Shown here: piece after piece, positions 8,094 through 17,300 of the stretch | Layout: each line of letters opens with the position of its first letter | Position numbering within the stretch: the first letter of the stretch is position 1 | NCBI GenBank assembly: GCA_016933055.1 | Contig: JAFGBS010000009.1 | Coordinates: 571,590 to 635,589, forward strand | DNA from: Promethearchaeota archaeon | GTDB taxonomy: Archaea; Asgardarchaeota; Lokiarchaeia; Sigyniarchaeales; Promethearchaeaceae | Length of the DNA: 64,000 nt | Direction of reading: 5' to 3' | The notes under the pieces: generated by a model | The model's database searches: none | The model's input: only the letters and a program-made list of their open reading frames with translations | Told to the model about the DNA's origin: nothing | Position numbers and translations under genes: made by a program

Positions 8094-9247
8094 TAGATTA
8101 TAATAATGTAGCAATTATTGGTGCTGGAAATGGAGGAAGAGCAACTGCAATATATCTCAGAAACCGTGGATTTAACATAAATCTTGCATTTCGCACCTTT
8201 GAAAAGATAAAAACTATTTATTTCACTAAACAAATTCGTTCACAAGGGAAATTGAACGGTATTTTTGATTTAGATTTAATCACTCCTGAATACTCTCAAT
8301 TGATGGCTGAAGATGTCGGAGTAATTATATACGTACTTCCTGCAAATGTACACGCTGATATAACTCGGAAAATTGCCCCTTTCCTTCAGAATAATCAAAT
8401 TATTTTATTAACTCCTGGTAGAACATGGGGTGCAATTGAAGTTAATAACATCATAAAAAGATTGCGACCCGAATTACGAGTATATGTTGGTGAGACACAA
8501 ACACTTCCCTTCACAAGCCGATCAATAGAAGATAAAGGAGTAGATCTTATCGACATTAAAAACCAGGTTAAATATTGTTTTTACCCAGAAAAATACAACC
8601 AACGTGTTTCCAAAACAATATTCAAGCTATTCCCTCGTCTCTTGAGCGTGGATGATATAAGAATAACCAGTTTAAATAATATTGGTGCAATGGTTCATCC
8701 GGCAGGATTAATATTAAACACAGGTACCATTAGTCGAAAACAAGATCTCTTATTCTACTCTGAAGGAATGAGTAAGGATGTTGTGAAAATCGTAGAGCAA
8801 GTCGATACAGAGCGTTGCACTATTATGAAACTCTTAGGGCTGAAACCCGTAAATTTCCTGCAATGGGCAACTGAAGTGTATAATGTCAGGGAAAAAGATT
8901 ATTACTCCACATTTCAGCACATCCGAAGCTATCAAGCTATTTCAGCACCAAAGCAAATGAATGTTAGATATATAACCGAAGATGTACCTACGGGATTAGT
9001 TCCTATCTCTTCAATTGGAAAATTTCTTGGAATACCAACTCCCGCTACGGATGCTCTTATTAACATTGCAAACATTTTAATGGATACAGATTTTCGGGTA
9101 ACCGGACGGACGACTAAAAATGTGGGAGTCCCAGTTAATCTCTTAATACCAAAGGAAGAACAAAAATATATTGTATCCAAGGTTCAAGAATTAACTCACG
9201 AAGATATAAATATCAATGTAACGAATGATAAATCTTCATCATCTTAA
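8090..9247 (+). CDS. NAD/NADP octopine/nopaline dehydrogenase-family protein
   Basis: A 385-residue two-domain dehydrogenase. The N-terminal Rossmann domain has the dinucleotide motif AIIGAGNGGRATA (about residues 8-20), then VIIYVLPANVHADI and IILLTPGRTWGAIE. The C-terminal helical domain begins around NNIGAMVHPAGLILNTG, the usual opine-dehydrogenase catalytic region with His in MVHP. Relatives make or oxidise N-substituted amino acids with NAD(P)H. Its start codon overlaps the stop of the cobalamin-binding gene (ATGA), so the two are translationally coupled. The likely logic is that the mutase product is the dehydrogenase substrate, or the reverse (inference). Confidence 0.75.
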   Translation: MIDYNNVAIIGAGNGGRATAIYLRNRGFNINLAFRTFEKIKTIYFTKQIRSQGKLNGIFDLDLITPEYSQLMAEDVGVIIYVLPANVHADITRKIAPFLQNNQIILLTPGRTWGAIEVNNIIKRLRPELRVYVGETQTLPFTSRSIEDKGVDLIDIKNQVKYCFYPEKYNQRVSKTIFKLFPRLLSVDDIRITSLNNIGAMVHPAGLILNTGTISRKQDLLFYSEGMSKDVVKIVEQVDTERCTIMKLLGLKPVNFLQWATEVYNVREKDYYSTFQHIRSYQAISAPKQMNVRYITEDVPTGLVPISSIGKFLGIPTPATDALINIANILMDTDFRVTGRTTKNVGVPVNLLIPKEEQKYIVSKVQELTHEDININVTNDKSSSS

Positions 9248-9332
9248 TTTTTTAGTACATCTAAAGAGTGAGATATATTTTTTTAGGTAGAATAACCAAT
9301 GACACCTATATATGAAGTTATAGAGGACCATA

Positions 9333-11132
9333 ATGGCACCTAAACAAAGGAAATCAAAAGCCTCCTTAAAAAAGGAGGACAAATCAATTTTCCACACAGT
9401 GAAATTGTATCTCACTGGGAAATCAGATCATCAAAAAAAAACTACAGAAATTTTTTGGGGGAAAAAATTCACATTATTGATCACACTGTTTTTTTTCTAC
9501 TCTTTTGTGTTAATATCAAATTGGGAAAATGAATTTTTCAAATACATTACCCTAGAGAACCCTTATGCACTTTCGGTCTCATTAGTATTCACTTTTTTTA
9601 TGCTCACCTTCTTTTTCCTCAATTCCAAGTTGAAGCGATTTTTATTTGGCCCGTATAGTTTTTTAAAACAATTACCACTCTTTTTTGGATTACTATATGG
9701 TAGCTTCTTCCTATGGAGATATTTAGTCAATATAGGGTGGAATATATTACCTACCCTCCTCGTACTTGCAATGTTTTGGTTGATTATCCAAGGTGTGCGT
9801 GTATACGATACTAGCAGAAAATTTGCAAGTAAAGTGGAAGTAAAGACCTTGAAGCGATACTCTCCTACTGTAAATATGCTAATTACCTTAATTCCGTTCT
9901 TAATCCTAATTATTTTGACTGTAGGTGTATGGTCTTATAGGTATGGACTAGTTTGGTTCACTTTGGATATTATTACTTTTTTAGGAGGTGATCCTAGTAC
10001 TGCAGTGTTGATGTATTCCGTGGAAATGAACGTTATATTACCGTTTCTGTATATTTCTTTGATTGTAATATTCGTTTTGTTTGCAGTAGAATTGATAATG
10101 ACCAGGTTAAGGGTAGAAAATAAAAGAATGGGAACCTTTGATAATTTTGCTTATTCTTTAATCGTATTTTTTATGTTTTTGTACTTAATTTACCAAATTT
10201 CCCTATATTTAGTATTGCATTCCAAAACCCAGCTTGCCTTAGGGAGTATTGCAGGAGCAACAAGTGGAACATCGTATTTTTTCTATTTTGAATTTTTGAT
10301 CTCGGTAATTTTCCTATTTCGAGGAATTCGTATTTTAGGAAAATCCATTGGAGGTAATTTTCTATTTTTCAATAAAGATTCCTTAATAATGATATTTCTC
10401 GCAACAATAACAGCACAAACGGCCTCACGTATTCCAATATTTTCTGAAATTTCTACCCAAAATGTCGGAATATTATCTAACTTAATCAATATGGACCATT
10501 TATTAATTCCGGCATTGATTATTCTTTTTTTAGGTCTAACAATTGTGATCTATTATATTCGTCCCCAGCAAACTTCTATGTTTTTACGAACCCATAAATC
10601 ATTAGTTGCAAGCGAGGAGGAGAAAGGACAAATAATCTTTGAATTTCTTAAACGGGAATTTGTACGAAGAGGAAAACCTTTTCCACTCACCGATGTAGAT
10701 AATCAACTTATTGCATTAACAGGTGCATCCAAATCTACTGTTCGAAACATCATCCAACGAGATTTAGATCCACAATATATGGAATTACAAATTTTTACTG
10801 AAGGTGCAAGAAAATTTGTCGAGTTTATTTCTATTCATGATTCCTATGAACGAAAATCTGATGCCACGGGTCGAGTAAAACACTTTATGTCCGATAGGTT
10901 ATCTAAAACTCTCTCTGAGGATAAGGATGATCTGGGAATTTCAAAAGGTGCAAGTTCTGCTGTGGAAGAGCGAAAAACCTTTCTTGCAGCTTTAGATTCG
11001 AGTTATAAGAAGAAAACCAGTGAACCGCAAAGTAAAGAAGATTTACGGGATATCAAACATATTCAAGACAAAAAAGATTCAGAACTAATGTTTAAACGAG
11101 CGAAAAAACAAAATAGGAAGAAAAAAACATAA
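9333..11132 (+). CDS. Multi-pass membrane protein with basic cytosolic C-terminus
   Basis: A 599-residue protein of no family I recognise. After a Lys-rich cytosolic N-terminus (about 1-45) there are roughly nine to ten hydrophobic segments up to residue 410. The first runs near FTLLITLFFFYSFVL and the last near LLIPALIILFLGLTIVIYYI. The C-terminal 190 residues are soluble and include a possible winged-helix module (FLKREFVRRGKPF to TGASKSTVRNIIQRD), then a charged tail ending in a poly-Lys/Arg stretch. This suggests a membrane-tethered regulator or scaffold, but no function can be assigned. It ends one base before the convergent larA stop. Confidence 0.6.
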   Translation: MAPKQRKSKASLKKEDKSIFHTVKLYLTGKSDHQKKTTEIFWGKKFTLLITLFFFYSFVLISNWENEFFKYITLENPYALSVSLVFTFFMLTFFFLNSKLKRFLFGPYSFLKQLPLFFGLLYGSFFLWRYLVNIGWNILPTLLVLAMFWLIIQGVRVYDTSRKFASKVEVKTLKRYSPTVNMLITLIPFLILIILTVGVWSYRYGLVWFTLDIITFLGGDPSTAVLMYSVEMNVILPFLYISLIVIFVLFAVELIMTRLRVENKRMGTFDNFAYSLIVFFMFLYLIYQISLYLVLHSKTQLALGSIAGATSGTSYFFYFEFLISVIFLFRGIRILGKSIGGNFLFFNKDSLIMIFLATITAQTASRIPIFSEISTQNVGILSNLINMDHLLIPALIILFLGLTIVIYYIRPQQTSMFLRTHKSLVASEEEKGQIIFEFLKREFVRRGKPFPLTDVDNQLIALTGASKSTVRNIIQRDLDPQYMELQIFTEGARKFVEFISIHDSYERKSDATGRVKHFMSDRLSKTLSEDKDDLGISKGASSAVEERKTFLAALDSSYKKKTSEPQSKEDLRDIKHIQDKKDSELMFKRAKKQNRKKKT

Positions 11133-11133
11133 T

Positions 11134-12426
11134 TTAAACTTTTTTCGGTAATACCTTTGGTCCATCCGGTAAAACCAAAATGGATATCTCATCCATTTTT
11201 TTCTGTAAATCCTTCGAAGCAAATTTAATTGCCTTTTCTACAGTTTCTGCATGCTTTAATCCTATATTTCCTATTTGTGATTCTTTCATAGATGATACGA
11301 TATATACTGTATGATGCATAAGAATTCTCGCCATAACTTGGATTTGCCAGATGTCTGGAATATTTAATTTCCCACTCAAAGCATTTTTATAAATTTCTTC
11401 GGGAGTGTATCCACTATTATTTAATTTATTAAAGTACTCTTGCCCTACTCCGTCTCGACACTCGTTTACTGCAATAATAACTCCTTGTTTTTTGCAAGCA
11501 AGTTCTCCGATAGCCATACTTTTTACAGCTTGATATAAATTAAGATCTAAAGGGAATCCACCATTGCCGCAAATAACTATATCATACAATTTTGAAATTT
11601 CACGAAAACATTCTCTTTCTTGGATTTGCACCAGGTGATTATGGACGGCAAAAATATTTCCTGCAGCTATATGAGTTATTTGATGATTTTGGTTTATAAT
11701 CGCATTGATGCAAAAATCAGGTTTGAGTAATCTAGTTGCTTCAACTAATTCTTCATGCAACGGATTGTGTTCTAAAATTCCAAATCTAGCATACCGGGAA
11801 TCTATGTTTTTCTCAGAATGATTACGTAATATTGTACTTTTTCCCGCAATGCCCGGAACTATTGCTTTTCTTCCCCCACTATAGCCTGAAAAAAAATGTG
11901 GTTCTACATACCCAGACGCAATTCGAAATGCGGCTTGCACATAATGGGTATTAAGATAAACACCCGTCCCCCTAGAAGTTTCTCCGATATATTCTAGTTC
12001 CATTTCATTGTTCGCATCATGAAATAAAATATCAAATCGATTAATATGCTCCTCTCCGAGCATTCTTTTTAGTTCTAATAAAGAAGATTTGCGATGCAAC
12101 CCTGCAGCCACTAAAATCTTAATCCTTTCATCTCCAATATTATGGTTTTGAAATATTTTTGATAAGGCATCTAAAAAGAACTTACTAGAGATGGGACGGG
12201 TGTGATCATCAACAAGAATGATGATATAATCCTCGGGATTTCTCATTTTTTTTCTTAGCAACTGGTCAAATGGTTGAGAGTTCATCGGATTGTTTAATTT
12301 AGTATAGATTTCTCCTACTGGGTCCTTCAAAACAGACATTTTATTCGCTTTCATTACTCTAGAATGGGACTCATCGGGAATTTCAAATCTTACTCCTGTC
12401 GAACCATATTGAAATTCAATTTCCAT
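11134..12426 (-). CDS. larA: Nickel-dependent lactate racemase-family protein LarA
   Basis: The 430-residue length and motifs fit LarA (DUF2088). These are DDHTRP near residue 73, AAGLHRKS near 108 with the acid/base His, and EPHFFSGYSGGRKAIVPG near 180 with the second His and the Lys that binds the pincer nickel nucleotide. LarA enzymes interconvert 2-hydroxyacid stereoisomers through hydride transfer to that cofactor; substrates vary beyond lactate. The cofactor biosynthesis genes larB, larC and larE are not in the window. The start overlaps the upstream gene by 11 bp, indicating one operon. Confidence 0.85.
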   Translation of the reverse strand: MEIEFQYGSTGVRFEIPDESHSRVMKANKMSVLKDPVGEIYTKLNNPMNSQPFDQLLRKKMRNPEDYIIILVDDHTRPISSKFFLDALSKIFQNHNIGDERIKILVAAGLHRKSSLLELKRMLGEEHINRFDILFHDANNEMELEYIGETSRGTGVYLNTHYVQAAFRIASGYVEPHFFSGYSGGRKAIVPGIAGKSTILRNHSEKNIDSRYARFGILEHNPLHEELVEATRLLKPDFCINAIINQNHQITHIAAGNIFAVHNHLVQIQERECFREISKLYDIVICGNGGFPLDLNLYQAVKSMAIGELACKKQGVIIAVNECRDGVGQEYFNKLNNSGYTPEEIYKNALSGKLNIPDIWQIQVMARILMHHTVYIVSSMKESQIGNIGLKHAETVEKAIKFASKDLQKKMDEISILVLPDGPKVLPKKV

Positions 12427-12871
12427 CTCTAAGCCTTCTCCTACTTAATGTTTTTTCCAACTTCTCTCGAAAATCTGATTCAAATAGCTGACTTTCTTGC
12501 ATAGCTTTCTTTTTAAATTTGGTTTTTATCATATAACCTTTATATTCAATTAAATCCTGTAACTCTTTAAGAAAAGGGTGGTTTTTTTGATATAAAGCGG
12601 AGGGAAATCGAACGAAATACACCAGATATTGTTGCAATTCTCGATAATATAAAACAGATGGCTTTAATTTCATCTGTTCATCTCGTGATTGTTCATGATA
12701 TACATCTAAAAGCTTTCTTAATTGCTTACTAAATGAACCTACTAAATAGCAATATGATTCCTCAAAACGATCAGTTTCTTTCGTTCCTTTTTGGGTGAAC
12801 AGATCTAGAAAATTAATTGACAAATTCTCAAATTCTTTCATTATATCTTCTTTTCTGTCGGATTTCGTCAT
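12416..12871 (-). CDS. Uncharacterised protein upstream of larA
   Basis: A 151-residue, highly charged, mostly helical protein with no recognised motif, signal or membrane segment. A basic C-terminus (SRRRLRDGN) overlaps the larA start. Aromatic-rich helices in the middle (YYRELQQYLVYFVRF) suggest a folded helical bundle. Overlap with larA implies co-translation, but no functional link is visible in the sequence. Confidence 0.55.
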   Translation of the reverse strand: MTKSDRKEDIMKEFENLSINFLDLFTQKGTKETDRFEESYCYLVGSFSKQLRKLLDVYHEQSRDEQMKLKPSVLYYRELQQYLVYFVRFPSALYQKNHPFLKELQDLIEYKGYMIKTKFKKKAMQESQLFESDFREKLEKTLSRRRLRDGN

Positions 12872-12948
12872 TCCTTTATTTAGTAGGCTCTTATAGCGTT
12901 AAAAATTTACGTATAATAAACATAAATTTGTTATAATGGTGAGTTCAT

Positions 12949-13374
12949 TTGGATTATGAAGAGATAAAAAATCAATTACAGGAAATTGAGCGATTAAGAG
13001 AACAGACTCAAAAAAGAATGCATGAGCTAGAAACAAAAAAAAAAAGACAAATTGCAGAAATTGAAAACAGATTTGTGCGTCTAGAAGAAGAATTAATAAA
13101 TCCAGTGGAAACTTTTGAAATTCAAGTTTATAATGGATTAATACAAAGTTTTGAAGATTTAGTACTTAATGAAATTGATAAGAAGAGAATGAATTGTGAA
13201 TATATTCTATCCGAAGACGTAAAGACTTATCGAAATCAAATGATTTCTGTGGAAATATTCCCAAAAGAACTGATAGCACGGTTGGATCAAGTAATATCAG
13301 GAAAAAAAACAATAGAAGATATAGCGTATAAATTAGATGAGATAAAAAATAAATTCACAAAACCATTGAGTTAG
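12949..13374 (+). CDS. Coiled-coil protein
   Basis: A 141-residue protein from a TTG start preceded by GGTGAG (about 12938-12943). The first 50 residues form a strong coiled coil (heptads in IKNQLQEIERLREQTQK and onward). The rest is a compact helical/mixed segment without known motifs. It ends overlapping the ribonucleotide reductase stop by four bases on the opposite strand. Function unknown. Confidence 0.55.
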   Translation: MDYEEIKNQLQEIERLREQTQKRMHELETKKKRQIAEIENRFVRLEEELINPVETFEIQVYNGLIQSFEDLVLNEIDKKRMNCEYILSEDVKTYRNQMISVEIFPKELIARLDQVISGKKTIEDIAYKLDEIKNKFTKPLS

Positions 13375-15782
13375 TTCTTTGGGTTTTTATTTTCATGTTT
13401 ATTGCCAGCATCTTGGTCGGGATCAAAACATAAATCTGAAAATCTTGTATCTTTTTCCACTTTTATAATTCCACCATTTTCATTATTAGAAATCGCTTCT
13501 GTGATTTGGGAGATCTCTTTTTTCAATTCACAAGTATCCGTTGTACATCCCTCTTCTCCAATTGCTTTGACAGAGACATTTTTTAAATTTAAATGTTTTA
13601 ATTTTGCAGTCATTTCCTCATAATATTCTCTTGTAATCTCTTCATAGGGTGCTTGTTCATAGCCATGATCATTTATCGGTAGCATGGAGACACTTTTTAG
13701 CTTAGATTCATAGCATTCTAAAGCGTATTTAATATCCTTAACTTCTTCCTTTCTGAATGTAATCGTCACAGAAACTTGATTATCACTCCAATATTTTTGA
13801 TAAGCTGCTGCATTCTCAAACTGCTCCCACATCGAGACTTCTACTTTTGATCGGCGGAAATGTTTTTCATGCACGGGAAATTCTGCTACCATCGCATTTT
13901 TGGAATACACGTCTTCCTCAATATTATATCCAGCTTCTTTTAATATCGGAATTAAATCTGAATTACTTGATAGGCGTATACGACGGATATAATATTCTGA
14001 GTGAGGATAATGGATCCCTGGGCTTACACCAGGCAATAAACTAACAGTTCCACTCGGCTTAACCGAAGTGATTTTTATTGACTTAGGGATACACAACCAG
14101 TCGGAATATTTCTCATCTAATTTTTTAAGGTAGTTATACCCCCTATCACACCAATCTAACATTGTTTTCCTACCATGTTTCACAAACGCATCAATTATAC
14201 CAGATTGGGATGTTCCAATCCGTCGATTCTTTCCCATTACAGCATTTGTGAATCCCCAATGCGTATTTTCAAGAGTAACCGATTTAGCATATAAATATGC
14301 GTATTTTAAAGTATCTTGATACTCATCATACGAATCATGGCGTGACGGGAATGTTTCCACTAAACAACACAACTCAAAACTTTCGAGGGTTTGCTCTCCA
14401 CATGGATTCACTCCCTTGGCCTTTTTATCCTTATAATCGGGTTCTCCGTTTATGCGGGAATATTTTTGTGCATTTTCCAGCCATAAAACTCCTGGTTCTC
14501 CGTTCTTTGCGATACTATCAACGATAGGGGAGTATTCGATCCCTACGGTTGCAATAACGGAATTGTTACTAGCCCATCGGTGGTGTTTTGACAATTCCAT
14601 ATCCTGTTTCATTGTGATGAACTCGTGGTCATCCATACTTCCTAATGCAATTTCTGCTGATCGCCTTACATTTCCCGCTACTACGCACTTACCGATTAAA
14701 TTAAAGATATCGACTATATCTGTGGATGATAGGGCTTGTCCTACTTTTGCGGACAACATCTCTTGGATATCTTCTAGCATTTCTTTTAAAGGTCCAGGAC
14801 CAGATGCAACACCCCCAAATCCCTTAATAGGTGCTCCAGCGGGTCGAATCAAAGAGTAATCAAAGTGAGAGATTTCCTTTCCCTCAAAAAATCCATCAAG
14901 CACTTTACCAAGAGCTTTTACCCATCCCTCCCGCGAATCGGGGATTTTGTAAACTTTATCTGATATAGCAGGTTCTTGTATTACAACTTTACCCGCCCCT
15001 TTTGTATCGAATCCAACTCCAACACCGAGCATAAGAGCATCCATGCACCATTGGAATGCCATAGGACCTTTAATGTCGATGTCCTCTGTAGAGCAAAATC
15101 CACAATTATTTAACGCCATTGAGCCATGCTTGTCAATAAATGGGGTTCCCATAACCCATAAGCCTCGTCCTGGGGCACTAAATTTAAAATTCCACATTTT
15201 TTCATACATAATTTCAGCAGATTTACGAGCTTTTTCTTCGTTCCAAGGTAATCCCAATTTAATGCAATGCTCCTTTTGAAGGGAATAACAACCCTCAACA
15301 ACCCTTCGGATGGTTTCAAAAAATTCCTCCGTTCGGTTTTCTTCATCTATAGGGCGTGCATAGGTTCGCTTGTATGTTATATACCCTAAAGGCCCCCAAT
15401 CGGGCTGTTTGTCACGAAATTGATCAATGAAGCTTTCTTGTAGCACAAACTTTGTTCGTTTCTTCTTCTCAATCCTTTCATAAATCTCCTTATACTTATC
15501 CAATCCGCGAGAAGAAAGTTCTTCACAGATAAAATCCTTTACTGCATAGGTAGATATGGATTTATATTGCAAACTAAGTAATCCTACTATCTTTCGAACA
15601 ACAGCTTCTATGATTTCTGATGATATTTGATCATCCAACCCAACATCTACTATTAGACTTTTTCGTATTCGATCTAATTCAAATGGCTCTTTTTCCCCAT
15701 CGCTATTAATGATATAGTTAGGAAGGATCGAACCTAGTTCAAATTCATTCATGAGAAGCTCATCATTGTGGTCATTGATCAC
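13371..15782 (-). CDS. nrdJ: Class II (adenosylcobalamin-dependent) ribonucleotide reductase
   Basis: An 803-residue protein that makes deoxyribonucleotides. An ATP-cone is at about residues 20-105. The catalytic barrel contains ALNNCGFCSTE (first redox Cys), NPCGEQTLESFELCC (radical Cys and general-base Glu) and PSGTVSLLPGVSPGIHYPHS. These follow the monomeric RTPR of Lactobacillus rather than class I NrdA. A C-terminal Cys pair (GCTTDTC) can serve as the swinging dithiol. No NrdB or NrdG partner lies nearby, as expected for a B12 enzyme. The start at 15782 is GTG; an in-frame ATG at 15752 is an alternative. No intein. Confidence 0.9.
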   Translation of the reverse strand: MINDHNDELLMNEFELGSILPNYIINSDGEKEPFELDRIRKSLIVDVGLDDQISSEIIEAVVRKIVGLLSLQYKSISTYAVKDFICEELSSRGLDKYKEIYERIEKKKRTKFVLQESFIDQFRDKQPDWGPLGYITYKRTYARPIDEENRTEEFFETIRRVVEGCYSLQKEHCIKLGLPWNEEKARKSAEIMYEKMWNFKFSAPGRGLWVMGTPFIDKHGSMALNNCGFCSTEDIDIKGPMAFQWCMDALMLGVGVGFDTKGAGKVVIQEPAISDKVYKIPDSREGWVKALGKVLDGFFEGKEISHFDYSLIRPAGAPIKGFGGVASGPGPLKEMLEDIQEMLSAKVGQALSSTDIVDIFNLIGKCVVAGNVRRSAEIALGSMDDHEFITMKQDMELSKHHRWASNNSVIATVGIEYSPIVDSIAKNGEPGVLWLENAQKYSRINGEPDYKDKKAKGVNPCGEQTLESFELCCLVETFPSRHDSYDEYQDTLKYAYLYAKSVTLENTHWGFTNAVMGKNRRIGTSQSGIIDAFVKHGRKTMLDWCDRGYNYLKKLDEKYSDWLCIPKSIKITSVKPSGTVSLLPGVSPGIHYPHSEYYIRRIRLSSNSDLIPILKEAGYNIEEDVYSKNAMVAEFPVHEKHFRRSKVEVSMWEQFENAAAYQKYWSDNQVSVTITFRKEEVKDIKYALECYESKLKSVSMLPINDHGYEQAPYEEITREYYEEMTAKLKHLNLKNVSVKAIGEEGCTTDTCELKKEISQITEAISNNENGGIIKVEKDTRFSDLCFDPDQDAGNKHENKNPKN

Positions 15783-16371
15783 TATCTTTTACACCTTATG
15801 TATTGATTTACGGCATTAATTTTTTTCCCTACGAGTGTAACGACAAAATTTCTCTTTTTAGGTAGGGAGATATTTCTTGAACGGGATTTTGAATCATATA
15901 TGATAATCCGAAATATTCGGTGTTTAGCTATGGAAACATTCGTATTTGGAATTATCTTTGAGATTCAGTGATAGATTTACAATTAAGGGTTGAATTTTCG
16001 ATGTAACACCAGAGATTCTGCCCTTCTGAGAATCTTTTTCGACCCTTTGTATTATCTCGGTGTGATGTTAGATTATGTGTGAAAATTTAAACATTTGCAT
16101 AAATAAATGACCGACATTAACCGATTCAATCAACTCTTACAAAATCTCATTCACATTCCATCCATCTTCTCTATTTTTGATCACATATATTAATCATATA
16201 ACATAATGCTGGTTGTTAACAGGTTAAGAGCTGTTTGTCTCGCAGTAAATAAGGATTTTTATTAATAGATTATTTTACCGTTGTTGTAGTCGAACGGGCT
16301 TATAAATTTCGTAAATTACAATCAGATAAAAGCTCTGAAATATATATTGTATAGCTCGATAAGAAAATATT
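15783..16371. other. 589-bp intergenic region with nested inverted repeats
   Basis: No open frame of note. At 15987-16045 GGGTTGAA pairs with TTCGACCC (one G-T pair) around an inner hairpin AGATTCT (16013-16019)/AGAATCT (16029-16035) followed by five T. An alternative pairing, ACACC-A-GAGAT (16006-16016) with ATCTCGGTGT (16054-16063), overlaps it. This could be a structured RNA or an operator for the reductase operon. I found no tRNA cloverleaf in it. Confidence 0.3.
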
Positions 16372-17133
16372 TTATTCTATAGCTCTTGGGAGGTAAAATT
16401 TGCATAAAGAACACTGAAAAACCGATAATCGTCCCTTGCTTCCTAGTTCAATGAAATTTGGTTTCATTTCAGAACCGCATTTTGGACAAGAATCTATAAA
16501 AGTCTCGTGAATAATGTCTAAACTTTCATTTAAATCACGTTCTTGCTCCCATATTTCATATACATGATCAAATGCTTCCTTATTTGCCCAATATTTTAAA
16601 TCATAGACATCATCGGGAATTAAATACATATTATGTAATATCTCGATAAGTAACATAAATCGTAAACTGTCTTCAAGAGTATCTTTCGCACTGATCTTTT
16701 GCACTTTACGGGTTTCTTGGATAAGGTCATATTTCGGTTTATCTTTTTCAAGTTTAACTACGTGATAACTCTCTTTCCTACCATACATATAGTTGGATTT
16801 AATTTCATGTATTTGGGGCCCATTCGTTCGTTTTTGATTTTTTATTTCACCCAATTGGACCTTTCGTATGACAGTGTCCGGTACATTTGAGTATTCTGGT
16901 AATTTTATAATCCCTTCCTGCATCTGATTATAAGTATTTTCATCAAAATAGATCTGAAAAAACTCCCCTCGATCGATTACTCGAGCCCGAATTGGGAGAA
17001 TTCCTGCATGTTTCGCTTTAAAAAAGAGTACAACCGCTTTTGCCTTCGTTTTTGAATCATACTCTCGGTAATCCGTTAAATACTTTTTTTTACTAAAGTA
17101 TCTAACATGGGAGAATCGTTCTTTTGAAGACAT
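16372..17133 (-). CDS. Uncharacterised protein with C-terminal zinc ribbon
   Basis: A 253-residue, basic, mixed-structure protein. The C-terminus holds two metal-ligand pairs, CPKCG and CSLC, spaced about 20 residues apart, which form a zinc ribbon. The N-terminal half carries no catalytic motif I know (for example VLFFKAKHAGILPIRARV). Zinc-ribbon proteins of this size in archaea often act in transcription or translation, but nothing here proves it. It stands alone, with long gaps on the upstream side of the reductase and before mtnA. Confidence 0.55.
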   Translation of the reverse strand: MSSKERFSHVRYFSKKKYLTDYREYDSKTKAKAVVLFFKAKHAGILPIRARVIDRGEFFQIYFDENTYNQMQEGIIKLPEYSNVPDTVIRKVQLGEIKNQKRTNGPQIHEIKSNYMYGRKESYHVVKLEKDKPKYDLIQETRKVQKISAKDTLEDSLRFMLLIEILHNMYLIPDDVYDLKYWANKEAFDHVYEIWEQERDLNESLDIIHETFIDSCPKCGSEMKPNFIELGSKGRLSVFQCSLCKFYLPRAIE

Positions 17134-17300
17134 GGTTCATCAAACTATAGAATTGCGACTAAAAAAACGTGCCGATCTTTATCTTAGTTTAAAAACCAAA
17201 CCTAAAAAAATTTCACATTGAATGAGATTGATATATCATTTATGTTGCGAAGTTTATTGGGATAAAATAAGAGGACAAAATAATAACTCTTCACTCACTT

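Noticed and set aside
14452..14859. 135-codon frame opposite the ribonucleotide reductase gene
   Set aside because: Shadow frame; the reductase on the other strand is unmistakable.
15783..16371. Possible tRNA or other stable RNA suggested by stem GGGTTGAA/TTCGACCC
   Set aside because: No T-arm, D-arm or anticodon arrangement can be drawn; kept only as an inverted-repeat region.
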